This document shows positions 1-10,197 of a stretch of DNA of 64,000 nucleotides, piece after piece. This DNA comes from Chlorops oryzae. Taxonomy: Eukaryota > Arthropoda > Insecta > Diptera > Chloropidae. Position numbers and translations under genes: made by a program. Location: positions 127,872,856 through 127,936,855 of the forward strand of contig CM035806.1 in NCBI GenBank assembly GCA_020466095.1, written 5' to 3'. The notes beneath the pieces are model-generated. The model had not been told where the DNA came from, did no database searches, and saw only the letters and a program-made list of their open reading frames with translations. The stretch's first letter is position 1; each line of letters begins with the position of its first letter.

Positions 1-161
1 CATGACCCGACCTATTACGAACTAAATTATGCGTTCTACCGACCGACTTAACAGAAACATTATGACTAGCCACCCATGTCCTTTTACAACCAACCTTCCC
101 CTTTCTCGTTTCCGTCATATTCATGTGCTTAAAGTTATCCCTCTAATCGTTTCAGCCCATC

Positions 162-416
162 ATGTGCGACGTGGACCTAATAGAGCGATGCCCGCTCTGC
201 CAGCAAAGTCGTCGAATGTCCCGCTGCCGCCGTTTTCGACGCATTTCGGTGGAGGGAAGAAAGAGCTGCATCCGGCTCCACAAACGCTGCTAGTTGTGCT
301 TAAAGGCTGGCCATCGTCGAGCCTATTGTCCATCTTGGCGAGTATGTAAAGTTTGTGGCGGGCTGCATAACTCCGTCATCCATGACGAACCTGAGCCAGA
401 GTCGGCGGATGTATAG
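162..416 (+). pseudogene. Gag-like zinc-knuckle fragment (retrotransposon remnant)
   Basis: Reading from the ATG at 162 gives a Cys/His-rich peptide that opens CPLCQQS and continues, past one in-frame stop (TAG at 291), as LCLKAGHRRAYC and then CKVCGGLHNSVIH. A CxxC start, an Arg-rich middle, a CLxxGHxxxxC knuckle and a CxxCGxxH end are typical of the C-terminal nucleic-acid-binding part of insect Gag-like proteins, mainly BEL/Pao-type. Those proteins coat retrotransposon RNA in the cytoplasm. The frame upstream of 162 is closed by stops, and nothing downstream continues into protease or reverse transcriptase. I read this as a decayed fragment. A domesticated gag-like gene exon is the alternative, because a pyrimidine-AG stretch precedes the ATG. 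Confidence 0.55.
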
Positions 417-881
417 GAGGATGGTCCATGGCGCCCTAAACCAAAGCCCTCAACGCCGCGGCAACTAGCGCCGGGGAATCGAGCCACTGCACGACTATTA
501 AGTGAAATGAAGTGTGTTGAGTGCGGACCGCGTTAGTGACGATTTTCGTTCGAAGAACCTTAAAAAACACCACGATCCTCCGAGTCCTCATGTACTACAG
601 TAGCAGCCTCATTCGAGTCAACAGCAGCAGCATCATCATCGTTAACTGGGCCAACAGCAGCAGCAGCAACATATTTCAAGTCGTCAACCGCCGTAATCCC
701 AGGTACGTGGTTAATTATTACTTCTTTGTTCAACTTCCAACGATTTCCTTTCGCCCCATTTGGGTCGAAAACCCAATCCCTCCTTGCGGGCACAAACAAC
801 AACAATAAACGAAAGATTTTCTATTAAGTGTGTATTATGAAATGAATAATAAATAAATTATAGACATTATTAAAAATTATT
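417..881. other. No gene seen; CAG/CAT trinucleotide tract
   Basis: About 620-682 contains runs of CAG and CAT triplets. In one plus frame they would encode Gln/His runs, but that frame has stops on both sides. No protein family is recognisable in either strand. The GC content is visibly higher here than in the rest of the window, which may mean this is the edge of an older coding repeat. Confidence 0.4.
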
Positions 882-1919
882 TTGCGATTCAGAAAGCCTG
901 AATGTATAAGCCAGCTTAGATTTACGGTGAAAGTGTTCCCTGTACCTCTTAATGTTTCAAGGGACATTAAAAATATATTTCCTCAAAGAAAATTATTTTT
1001 CTTAAGGAAAAAGCAGATGCAGAAGAAACTTGAAGCTCGACCAAAAAGTCGAATTTCCTTAATTTGCTAACCTAATAGTTAATTCGAAAAACTAAGGCGG
1101 CTCGACTTTTAGGTCGAAACAGGCAAAAAAAATTCAATTTTTAGACTTACCCAGCAGGAATTTTTACTAAAAATTTGCTCAAAATGAGCTATTTATGAGT
1201 TGAAAAAATATGGTTCAAAGTCTGAAATAGCTATACAGGAGAGAAATTAGACATACATGTGAGCTATTTGGCGCACTTTTCTGAATTCATTAAGGCCCGA
1301 CATTAAAGTGTATACTCAGGGCCGTAGCTAGAGCTAAATTAAAGGTAGGACAGAGGGTATTACAGGTAGGGCGGATTTAAAATCTAACACTTCAGTCAAT
1401 GTTTTTCTAGCTTGATATGTTATTTGCCCAGGCACAAATGTTATCACTAGGGCAACCAAATATCATATTTTTTGTATTTTCCAAAAAAAGTCATATTTTA
1501 TGACAAAAAAATTGTATTTGTTTTTCTTTGATTACTCGTATATTGCAAAGTCAAACAAAACTTTCGTAGCTTATGAAAGCTATAAATTAACATCTGTTCA
1601 ATAAAATCCTTAGATAGCCTGGGAGGTAAATGTCTTCCATATATCTACATAGGTAAGATAAATAACTTATGACTTTTGTTTGGAGGTGAATTTTCGTTTG
1701 TCTGTTTTGTTATTTTAAAAATCTATTTATCGTTTATAACGTGATGAATTGATTCGCCACAAAATAGTATAACATTTTAAAGAACTTTATATTAAACGTA
1801 ATAAAAATGAATTTTAAAAACAGTTGAATTTTTCGACATGGTGGATTGGACACCCTGCACCGAAACGTCAAACATCATCAATTCTAAATAAATTTTAGAT
1901 ACTTTTTTCGCATATAAAG
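882..1919. other. Unassigned AT-rich DNA
   Basis: I see no coding region. Around 1030-1125 there are short GCTCGAC / GTCGAA words like those that fill the element at 15664-16774, so a scrap of that family may be present. The words CAGGGCCGTAGCTAG at about 1318 resemble a hAT terminus, but no matching inverted partner was found. Confidence 0.3.
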
Positions 1920-2110
1920 TATAAAGTAGTATTTCGATACGACGGGCCTCAATTCAGGGAATGGGCTGTTGATGGATTTGAGCTTCTCGGAGTGAGGGCG
2001 ATGTACTTTTCGACGGGTGGCGATTGCCGCAGCTGGACAATCGTTTGTCACAAAGTAACCGGTTTCGCGGGTTGGCATTGACCGTTACTATATGCGGGCC
2101 CGGTAATACT

Positions 2111-2725
2111 TTAGAGCGCAACGGTCGGACGATCAATCCTTCGTAGTCTGGAACTCGAAGCAGTAAAAGCTAAGGACCTAGCCATTTCGTTGGGATGATG
2201 ATGCAGACGTTCTGTGTAGGCTGATTTCAGGCGTGCTAGTTCATCCCTTACTAACGGTATTTCCAGGTCTCGGTTGATATTTGCGTTTCGTATATACCAA
2301 GGCGCACCTGTAATTACACGAAGAATTTTTGATTGTACTCTTTGTATGATTTCAATGCTGGAGGAACTAGCATTTCCCCACAATTCGACTCCGTATAACC
2401 ATATTGGTTTTAATATACTTCTATATAAAAGAATTTTATGTTCAATTTTTAAAGGCGAGCGATGGTTTATAAGCCAATGAAACTTAGAGACTTTCAGTTT
2501 CAATGCATTTCTTTTGGCTTCTATATGCCTCCGCCATGTAAGACGCCTATCCAAGTGAATACCTAGGTAAACAACGTTTTCTGTTTGAGGGACTAGTATA
2601 TTGTTTATTGTTATAGGTGGGCATGTGCCTCTTTTGAGAGCTTACATTTTTGTTCGTTTATTTTGACGCGCCATATCGCAAGCCATTTTTCGTTTAGTTT
2701 TAAGTGTGATTGCAAATTTCGAGAG
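2111..2725 (-). pseudogene. J1 ORF2: RT C-terminal region
   Basis: The frame resumes after the Harbinger-like insertion as SRNLQSHLKLNEKWLAIWRVKI. After a small deletion near 2640 it gives VVYLGIHLDRRLTWRRHIEAK and KILLYRSILKPIWLYGVELW, the usual thumb and post-RT region of Jockey ORF2. The stop lies at 2111-2113. Position 2111 to about 1920 is the 3' UTR; it shares a CGGGCCTC end and internal words with the 3' end of J2, which helps place the 3' terminus. Confidence 0.8.
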
Positions 2726-2728
2726 TAA

Positions 2729-3632
2729 AGCGGCCCGCACATAGCGCATCATGCAGCGCTGCACGTAAGGGTGTATGAGTGATATGGAAGGGTATGTGTC
2801 ACACCTACGATGCAGCGTTGATTACCAAATGGATTAGATTTTTCGTCGTTTCAGCGCTGCAAATGCTAGTCAGCGCTGCACGTTTGCGCGCAAAATAGCG
2901 CTCATTTTAAACCGAATTTCACAGCGGCCAGTCGTGGCGGAGAGAGAAGAAAAAGTGTTTATTATGGAATTAATTGTATTTTACCATTATTTACCGGCGT
3001 TGTGGGATATATTTGATATGTTTAAAAATTGCATATATTCTTCTCGTATGTATTTTGCAAATTGAGTCGAATTTTTGGCATACGCAGTTTGCAAGCGACA
3101 CGAAATAGCTTCCTTCTCTATCAGTATTTCCTTGCATTCGCTCATTAAAAATGAATATGGAATAATTATTTCGTGCCCTTCTTAGCAAAAAATGGTTCAG
3201 GTATTAAAACGCAAGTACTACCTGTACCCGTTCAAGGGACTAATAAGTTTCTTTAGCAAATATGAGTTAAATAAATAGTAAATAAATATATAAGGTCCAA
3301 TCATATGATAAGATGAATTATCTAGTCTCATGCAGTTTTTAGTCATATTAAAAAAAAATATACATATATATATGCATCATATAACAAATTTCGATGTGTT
3401 ACTGCATTCCTTTTCCAGAATTTTTTTTTATTCACATTCCTCCTTTTCGGCTCTTTAGCTTCTTATCAGAAACTACAACCGCTGCCAAAGAATATTTCAT
3501 CCGCGTTTGAAATTGTCGTCCGCACTCAAAACGGGCAAACGGAAAATGAAATAGCAGCGCGCCGTGTGCGGGGAAAGCGCTGCACACGTACACGGGCTTG
3601 CAGCGCTGCATGATGCGCTATGTGGGGGCGCT
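2729..3632. mobile_element. Harbinger-like non-autonomous element in J1 (904 bp)
   Basis: Terminal inverted repeats of about 35 bp, containing CACATAGCGCATCATGCAGC and then GCTGCA, run inward from 2729 and from 3632. The flanks are a 3-bp TTA target duplication (TAA on the plus strand, 2726-2728 and 3633-3635). Deleting the element plus one TTA rejoins HQSEIS-Y-SRNLQSHL of J1 without a frameshift. A TTA/TWA duplication points to the PIF/Harbinger superfamily. The palindrome CAGCGCTG recurs inside. Only short open frames exist, and none is a recognisable transposase. Confidence 0.8.
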
Positions 3633-4238
3633 TAAGAAATCTCGCTTTGATGACGGCTAAGTATAGCTGTGTCGTCGGTAAAAGTAGAAATTGTAAGGTT
3701 ACTGTTTACAGGGAAATCCGCTGTGTACAGTAAGTATAGGAATGGTCCAAGAACACTCCCTTGCGGCACTCCTGCTCTTATTTCTATATTTTGGGTAATG
3801 TGGCCTTTAATCTTAACTTTAAAGACTCTATTGCTTAAGTAGCATGTACGAATCCCGTGAACAGATGGAGGTACGAGAGATTTTACTTTATTAATAAATC
3901 CTTCGTGCCAAACCTTATCAAATGCCTGAGCTACATCCAAAAAAGACAGCAGAACAGTATTCCTTATATTCAAAAGCTTTTCGTATTTCATTCGTTATAC
4001 GATTAACTTGCTCTATAGCACCATGAATTTTACGGAAACCGAACTGGTGATTTGAAATAATATTATTTTCTGATATAAATGGAGTCAATTTAAAGAGCAG
4101 TGCTTTTTCAAAAAGTTTTGAAATGCATGGGAGAAGGCTAATTGGTCTATAGGACGACACAATTGTCGAGTCCTTGCCAGGCTTTGGGATCATTTTAATT
4201 AAAGAGGATTTCCACATAATAGGAAAATATTTGAATCG
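3633..4238 (-). pseudogene. J1 ORF2: reverse transcriptase core
   Basis: The frame resumes after the hAT insertion with MRFKYFPIMWKSSLIKMIPK and SSYRPISLLPCISKLFEKAL (RT fingers). After a frameshift near 3960 come LDVAQAFDKVWH (motif A), GVPQGSVLGP (motif B) and TFTDDTAIL (motif C, TDD where YADD or FADD is usual). The segment ends at RHQSEIS, where the Harbinger-like element begins. The frameshift means no functional RT can be made from this copy. Confidence 0.8.
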
Positions 4239-4246
4239 CATATTAG

Positions 4247-5631
4247 CAGAGGTGCCCAAAGTGTTAGCTCCAAGTGTGAATGAGCGTAAAAGAGAGCATT
4301 TTTTCACACGCATAGAAACTGTGAGCGGGAGATGAAAAAGTATAAAAGACGATCGAAATTAAAGCAAAATTCCACTTGTAATCGAGAAGCGAAGCGAACA
4401 ACCGAAGCGAGCCAAAAAACGAAGTCACGTCAATCTTTCAAATCAGTGCTATCATACAATACTACAAGCGACACTTCCCAAAATCACTAAGACGGGTGAG
4501 GGGAGCTTGTATAAACCGACTTTGCCCATTCACAATCTGACTTTGCCCACAGTTAACACATTCACATAAAATAAACTGACTTTCACCACGATTTGTGTAC
4601 AGATGAACTCACACATCGACATTACAATCTGACTTTCAACACAGCAGAGCTCAATGCTTATTACCCTCTAGGAAGTGTGAGGTATATTGCCCGGATGCAA
4701 CTAGTACTTTCACCAAAACTAAAGAACTAGTGCAAATGGGGTAGAGCTTCGTATAAAGCTCCGACTAGTATTGCATGGAAAAATGGTTTTTCGTGTCAGT
4801 AATAAGAGTTGCCATTATATAGTTTTTGCAAAGAGCGCTGGTGCTCCGAAATCAAAAATAAAATCTATCTTTATATATTACAATATTTTTGTAAATAAAA
4901 CAAACACGAAAAATAATTCGGTGTCTTTTAAATATTGCGTATTGGAGGCTAAAAAATTTTAGAACAAAAATAACTAAAAAACCACAAAATATGGTCAATA
5001 ATCTTTCAAAGGAACTAGTGTTTTACTATACCCAATTTACCCAATTGGTTCCCAAATCACTAAAAAAGCGTTAGTTCAAGTGTACAATTAGTGATTTTAA
5101 GCCCACACGTAATGTTAATTTTGTACAGAGTAATACATAACCAGGGGTATAAAGAAGAACCAGTGCTGGTGGAATTAGAACTAGTAAAACGCTAGAGCTT
5201 AACTACTCATACTTCCTGCAGGGCTGTTGAACTGTTCACCACAGCAGTCGTTGACAAAACTCTATCTTTTTCAGTCGCACTCATGTAACCTGTTCTCTGT
5301 CTCTATCGCACCCGCATATTCTTATCATACCTACAAGCAAATTCAAAAAACTTAGAGAGTGTCGCTTGTAGTATTGTATGGTGCTATGATGAACTTCGCA
5401 GAGGGAAAACATGTGTCGCTCTGTTTTAATTTTTTAATCCTTTTTTCGTAAAATTTTTAGTTTTGACTCAGTTAGAGTGCGTTGAGAGTTTAGTATGCTA
5501 TAGACTTTCGGCGAGGTAGGACCTATGTTGCTCGATTTTTTCTTAGTCTCTAGCATTTTTAATTTTATGTGTTTGTTGTATCACTACAGATACATGCAAT
5601 CTAATTGCGCCTGTAGTGGTGGGCAGCTCTG
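4247..5631. mobile_element. Non-autonomous hAT element in J1
   Basis: The ends are inverted: CAGAGGTGCCCAAAG at 4247 against CAGAGCTGCCCACCAC read inward from 5631. The flanks are an 8-bp target duplication, CATATTAG at 4239-4246 and CATAATTAG at 5632-5640, with one inserted base in the second copy. Removing the element and one duplication joins FNAN to MRFKYF of the J1 reverse transcriptase in frame. The CAGRG start and 8-bp duplication are hAT hallmarks. No transposase is visible. Inside are a second inverted pair (ATACTACAAGCGACACT near 4458, reverse complement near 5355) and several CTGACTTT words at 4510-4640. Confidence 0.8.
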
Positions 5632-6577
5632 CATAATTAGCATTGAAAAGCTTCGTATTAAACCAAATTGCAATTAGTGGCAGCTCTATGATCATTTTTG
5701 GAGTTATTTTGTCCTCTCCAGGAGCTTTTTTGGGAGATAATTGACCACTGATTATTTTCTTTATTTCATTTGCGCAGAAGATGATCGGAAAATCGCTCGA
5801 ATTCAATTGAGTCGTTGGCATTTCACAGCCTACGACAGCAGTGTTAGGTTGAAAATCCAACTTTAAATGATTTGCAAATATGTTAGCTTTATCTTCGTCG
5901 CTCCGCGCCCAATTTCCATGGGGGTCTCTAATAGGGGACTCTCCTACATTCGGCGAATTAATATATTTACTTGCTTTCCATAAAGAATATTTTCCTTTAG
6001 CCTGTGGTGATAATTTCGAGACGTAGCTCCTGCACTCATGATTTCTCTCTCTTGAAAGGGCCTTTTTTAATTCGTTTGTTGCAGCTTTATATCGGAGCCT
6101 TGCAACAGGGGATCTGCATTGCTGCCACTCCCGCCTGAGCCTACGTTTTTCTATGACAAGCCTTTCTATTTCTTGATTGCTATTAGGGAAATTTTTATTA
6201 TAGTTTTTAGGTCTAGGCGTTGACTGCTCCGCCGCTGCCGTTAAAATTGATTTCAATACAGTATTAGCATCATCAATGTGGTCTATACAGTCAATGGTGT
6301 AATTAGTATGAATGTGAGAAGCAACATATTTTTTATATTTTAGCCAGTTGGTGTTGTTGGAAGTAAGTCCTACAGGTGATTCAACAGAAATTGGTTTTTC
6401 TGATAGATTGAAGAAGACAGGTGAGTGGTCGGAAAAGAGATCGATGACTGTTTTGACTAAAACTCGTGATCTATCCAGTCCTTTCACAATGGCAAAATCA
6501 ATGAGGTCTGGAATTTTTGTTTGATCAGAGGGCCAGTATGTTGGCTGTCCCGGTGATAAAAAGTCTAGCCTACCCAT
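5632..6577 (-). pseudogene. J1 ORF2: endonuclease C-terminus and linker
   Basis: The frame opens with GRLDFLSPGQPTYW and continues through DLIDFAIVKG to DLFSDHSPVFF, the SDH-containing C-terminal end of an APE-like endonuclease. A linker follows with the motifs IEKRRLRREWQ and KYSLWKASKYI and the typical pre-RT sequence SPKKAPGEDKITPKMI. The catalytic N-terminal half of the endonuclease is absent. The frame is cut at FNAN by the hAT element at 4247-5631; the residues after it belong to that element. Confidence 0.8.
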
Positions 6578-6589
6578 GATGTTTCTAAG

Positions 6590-7603
6590 AGTATGATTTG
6601 AATAGAAGAATTTTCTGTAGCTTTTTTGTTAGCAGGAGCCTCAATGACAACAATTTTATATTGAGGATTACGTGCAGTTTGCTTTTGCTGCAATAAACGG
6701 CTTTTTAGTTCCTTATAAATAGGACAGCCTCTGTAATTTGCGGTGTGGTCACCCCCGCAAATGCTACACTTCTTTATATTTTCCTCATTGCAACTGATGG
6801 AATTCTCCATATACCACACAGACCACACGCAGGGTGCAATAAGACTTTGTATGTCCATACTCCTGGCAGTTAGTACATTGAACTGGTACACTTCTGTTAA
6901 GAGGCTCCTCAACAATAATTGGACGTTGTTAAAGGTACCGCAGGTTATATATAGGATGCGTTTCATTTTTTTTCAATTTTAAGCTGTCCGCAACAAGTTC
7001 AACTTTCAACATTTGCTGAGGTACCTTTTTCCTATTAAATATGTATATAATAGATTTCACTTGGAATCCATTCTCTTCAAGCGCTTGCTTTATTTCAGAT
7101 ATTGGAATATCTGATTCCAGACCCTTTATTACAACGGACAGACCTTTGCTACTTTTTAGCTGGAAAGTGTAGTAGCTTTTTTTCTTTTCATCGAAGTGCT
7201 TTGTAACAAGTCGATAGTTGCTTTCTTTATAGACCTGAATTTTGGTCTCGTGGATGTTTCCCCTAGTTAGCGGAACAATATGGAATGAACCTTTACCTAT
7301 TATTTGAGTAAGGCCTTCTACCAAGGCATTGGAGCTACGCTCACGAAGATATATTGGAGGAGGTTTTTGCTCTCGTGGAGAATTTTCCTTCTCACTAGTT
7401 TCTGCGTTATCTGCAACACTCAGTGCTGCAAATCTATTTCCTTTTAAAACATTTGAAGGAGTAGAAGCTGACATTGTTTTTGTAATTTTCGCTTTGCCTA
7501 CATTCGTTTTTTGTGGGCTTAGCTTTCTTTTAATAGTGATATAGCGGTCCATTCCTGTCTGGATTGCCGACTCGTTTGAATTATCGCTAGCGTTACCCAG
7601 CAA
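6590..7603 (-). pseudogene. J1 ORF1 (Gag-like RNA-binding protein)
   Basis: The N-terminal part is basic (IKRKLSPQK) and is followed by PPPIYLRE and a region about 100 residues long ending in FNRKKVPQQMLKVEL. This matches the PRE_C2HC-type domain of Jockey-clade ORF1 proteins. A frameshift near 6950 precedes two decayed zinc knuckles; the second is visible as CSICGGDH followed by RGC. The protein would bind element RNA. The coding frame then runs into the endonuclease remnant at about 6570 with no ORF2 start, so the ORF1/ORF2 boundary has been deleted. Confidence 0.75.
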
Positions 7604-8065
7604 ACATTCGCAGACGCTTTTTACAAAGGTGCTTGCTATTCAATTGTTTCCAAGTAAATTTCCAAACTTTTTCCAAGCTCATACATGTTATATAAAATTC
7701 GCAAACATTTTCCAAACGCTTTCCAAATGTGTTTGGGAAACGTTGAATTTTCCAAGTAGTTCGCAAACGCACCCAAAATAAAAAACGAGTCAGCTGATTG
7801 CTTTTTGGCCGCAGAGAATTCATGTGCTTCGTTCAATGTTGCCAAAAAGGAAAAAAAATGACTTAAGAACATAAGCAAACTTTTTTTTTTTAAATATATC
7901 ACATTCATGTATTCGATTTAATTTATCCAAATAATTTGATACTTTTGAGAAGCACTTGTTCATTAAATTAATATTTTTAATCATCAATTTACAAGAAGCG
8001 AAGTTGCGGTGCCTTACGAAGGGAATATTAAAGCAGTGTTAGCAGCACTGAAATGTTCTCGTGCG
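7604..8065. repeat. TTTCCAA-rich spacer with an ACCCAGCAAACA end
   Basis: Just outside the J1 ORF1 start, ACCCAGCAAACATTCGC begins at about 7596. The words TTTCCAA or TTCCAAAC follow about six times between 7645 and 7762. The same ACCCAGCAAACATT end occurs in reverse at about 45985-46000. This suggests a repeat-family terminus, but no second end or target duplication was found nearby. No gene is visible. Confidence 0.35.
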
Positions 8066-8068
8066 TTA

Positions 8069-8455
8069 AAGCCTATACTGAGATATGCAGTAAGTAAAGC
8101 TCCCATAAGAAATACGTGCAAAAAAAAATTGAAAAGTACTTCGAAGTAAATACTTTACTTTCGCTTATACTGAGATGTCAAGTAATCATGTGCGCAGGGT
8201 TGCATGCGACTTGCCTGCTTTACTTCGCCATAGAAATGAACATGTTCATTTTTTATGCGAAGTAAATGCCAGGACAGCTGATTGCGGCACATTTTTCAAA
8301 TGAAATACTGACACCGACTTCGAAGGTGTTAAATTGTTGGCATACTTTGAAGAATTCAAGGAGCGTGAATATAGTTGTCTCTCTCACACTTTACGACGTT
8401 GTAGCGAATTGGCTCCTAATGTGCAAGTAGTTACTGCATATCTCAGTATAGGCTT
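8069..8455 (+). mobile_element. MITE copy 1 (387 bp), TTA target site
   Basis: The element begins AAGCCTATACTGAGATATG and ends with the inverse sequence, giving 26-bp terminal inverted repeats. TTA flanks it on both sides (8066-8068 and 8456-8458). A shorter internal copy of the terminal word (TATACTGAGATGTCA) occurs about 100 bp in. It contains no coding capacity. A 3-bp TTA duplication suggests mobilisation by a PIF/Harbinger-type transposase. A near-identical copy lies 173 bp downstream in the opposite orientation. Confidence 0.85.
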
Positions 8456-8532
8456 TTAGAAAGCGAAAGAAGTCGTTTAATATTTCTGGGTAAAGACTAA
8501 AGTTTGATCACTGTAATTGCTAAAGGTAAAAA

Positions 8533-8628
8533 ATGCCTCAGGAGCACAAAAAAAGTAAACTCAAGCGAAGTGCAAATGTGATAAATACTTTGTTAGATGG
8601 AAACGAAAATCCGTGCGTTTCATCGAAA
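8533..8628 (+). other. Short open frame between the twin MITEs, MPQEHKKSK...
   Basis: An ATG at 8533 starts MPQEHKKSKLKRSANVINTLL, which stays open up to the second MITE; across that MITE the frame can continue as RASENT. It is basic and could be the first exon of the transposase gene at 11109-15268, whose relatives are intron-containing. No homology was recognised and the frame closes soon after. This is inference only. Confidence 0.2.
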
Positions 8629-9014
8629 AAGCCTATACTGAGATATGCAGTAACTACTTGCACATTAGGAGCCAATTCGCTACAACGTCGTAAAGTGTGA
8701 GAGAGACAACTATATTCACGCTCCTTAAATTCTTCAAAGTATGCCAACAATTTAACACCTTCGAAGTCGGTGTCAGTATTTCATTTGAAAAATGTGCCGC
8801 AATCAGCTGTCCTGGCATTTACTTCGCATAAAAAATGAACATGTTCATTTCTATGGCGAAGTAAAGCAGGCAAGTCGCATGCAACCCTGCGCACATGATT
8901 ACTTGACATCTCAGTATAAGCGAAAGTAAAGTATTTACTTCGAAGTACTTTTCAATTTTTTTTGCACGTATTTCTTATGGGAGCTTTACTTACTGCATAT
9001 CTCAGTATAGGCTT
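8629..9014 (-). mobile_element. MITE copy 2 (386 bp), inverted relative to copy 1
   Basis: This is the reverse complement of 8069-8455 with a few indels. It has the same AAGCCTATACTGAG ends and AAA on both flanks (8626-8628 and 9015-9017). Its own 3-bp duplication shows an independent insertion, not one long foldback. Together the two copies can form a hairpin stem of about 390 bp with a 173-bp loop. From 9015 to 9200 no gene is visible, only a TTTGGTCCATTTGGACC palindrome. Confidence 0.85.
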
Positions 9015-9794
9015 AAAAGAGCATCGGAGAACACGGTTGCCACTTTGGTCCATTTGGACCAAAAACGGTCCCTTTATTTTATATTTGGTCTTTTTTCATA
9101 TATGTTCCTCCATATGTATTACGAAAAATTTTGCAGTATATAGCATGTATTACATGCTTTGCAGTGGTTCATCATGCTAGAGAATAAGCTTTGTAGGTAT
9201 CAGGCCCGTGCGCACGGGGGGGGTTTTGGGTGTTAAAACCCCCCCCATTGAGAATAAGAATTATAAATATTATATATAAAACGAAAAAGGAAATTTCGCA
9301 CAATGGGCCAAGCTGATGCAAGAAGAATTGCATGAGCTGTCGCGTACTCGGCAACTCGTGCAAATACTTGATATAAAATAATTGGCAAATACTCCAAATA
9401 GTTCCCATTTTAATTTTTGTACTTTGATAGAAATTTTTCATGATAGACTATTAGCACCTAGAAATTTGAAAATTCTCCGGCAGAAATTTCAATTGAGGTA
9501 ACTGATCCAAATAAGGAAATGCGATCCAAATAAAAACATTCGAAATCAATTCGATTTCAATAGAAATTTATTTGTCCAGATGAACATCGAAATTGCACAA
9601 TTTCAGAAAATTTCGGAACAAATCTGACATTTAAAATTGAGTCAATTTAAATTTTGTTCTGAAATTGATTGCTTAAATACAAATATCGCATGTAGGCAAA
9701 AATTTTCGTGTATTGTAAGCAGGGTTGGGCATAATGCATTAAATAATAAATGCAATAAGCATTTCACTACCATTAACTCTTTAGTGGTAATGAA

Positions 9795-9990
9795 GAAACG
9801 AGTTTCACTATCACTAAACGTATAGTGAAAATTAAATATAGTTTCACTATCACTAAACGTATAGTGAAAATTAAATAAAGTTTCACTATCACTAAACGTT
9901 TAGTGAAAATGAAATAAAGTTACACTGTCACGATGCCTTCAGTGCTAGTGAAATGAAATTGCACTATCACTAAAGTTTAGTGCTAGTGAA
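9795..9990 (+). repeat. Tandem subterminal repeats of the nested hAT
   Basis: The unit AGTTTCACTATCACTAAACG followed by TATAGTGAAAATTAAAT occurs about three times in tandem with a period near 41 bp, then twice more in diverged form. The mirror-image set lies at about 10380-10560. ACTTTAGTGATAGTG is itself partly palindromic. Clustered subterminal repeats in hATs are often transposase-binding sites; that role here is inferred. Confidence 0.7.
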
Positions 9991-10035
9991 AAAAAGACTG
10001 GTTTTTGAGGAAGTAAAATGCATTACAATTTTGTT

Positions 10036-10197
10036 TCAATTAATCTTTATTTGCCTTATATAAAACCAACATTTCGAATCGCTGAGATTTTGCCTCGAAG
10101 ACCGATTTACGATTCCAGCGAAAGAAAAGAGCCTTTCTACTGGCGCAGATGAAGGAAGCGGCGTGTTGTATTTCAAAAATACTTTTTTAACTACAAT
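10036..10197 (-). pseudogene. hAT transposase C-terminal remnant
   Basis: The minus-strand frame reads VVKKVFLKYNTPLPSSAPVE, then RLFSFAGIVNRSS, and ends at a stop at 10036-10038. The SSAPVERLFS block followed by a basic stretch is the hallmark of the hAT C-terminal dimerisation domain. Everything upstream (zinc finger and catalytic DDE core) has been lost. The position inside the terminal inverted repeats at 9720 and 10606 shows it is this element's own transposase gene. Confidence 0.75.

Larger units (their letters stand above)
1920..7603 (-). mobile_element. Jockey-clade non-LTR retrotransposon J1, nested and broken
   Basis: On the minus strand the order is ORF1 (about 7603-6590), endonuclease C-terminus and linker (6577-5632), reverse transcriptase (4238-3633, then 2725-2570), RT C-terminal region ending at 2111, and a 3' UTR to about 1920. 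Two DNA transposons split ORF2, at 4247-5631 and 2729-3632. The RT carries the YRPISLLP, LDVAQAFDKVWH, GVPQGSVLGP and DDTAIL motifs of Jockey-clade enzymes, which reverse-transcribe their own RNA at a nicked target. Most of the endonuclease N-terminus is deleted at the ORF1/ORF2 junction (about 6570-6600). There are frameshifts near 6950, 3960 and 2640. The 3' end resembles that of J2 (17240-17588). Confidence 0.85.

Noticed and set aside
29..349. 106-residue open frame MRSTDRLNRNIM...
   Set aside because: It is a shadow frame. The Cys/His pattern that makes biological sense lies in the frame beginning at 162.
521..808. Open frames in both strands over the CAG/CAT tract
   Set aside because: Repeat-encoded Ser/Asn or Ala/Asp runs; no family features and stops in the Gln frame.
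1318..1335. CAGGGCCGTAGCTAG as a hAT left end
   Set aside because: No inverted partner and no 8-bp duplication found in the window.
2991..3188. 65-residue minus frame inside the Harbinger-like element, possibly a transposase end
   Set aside because: No Harbinger nuclease motif could be recognised, and the neighbouring frame is equally plausible.
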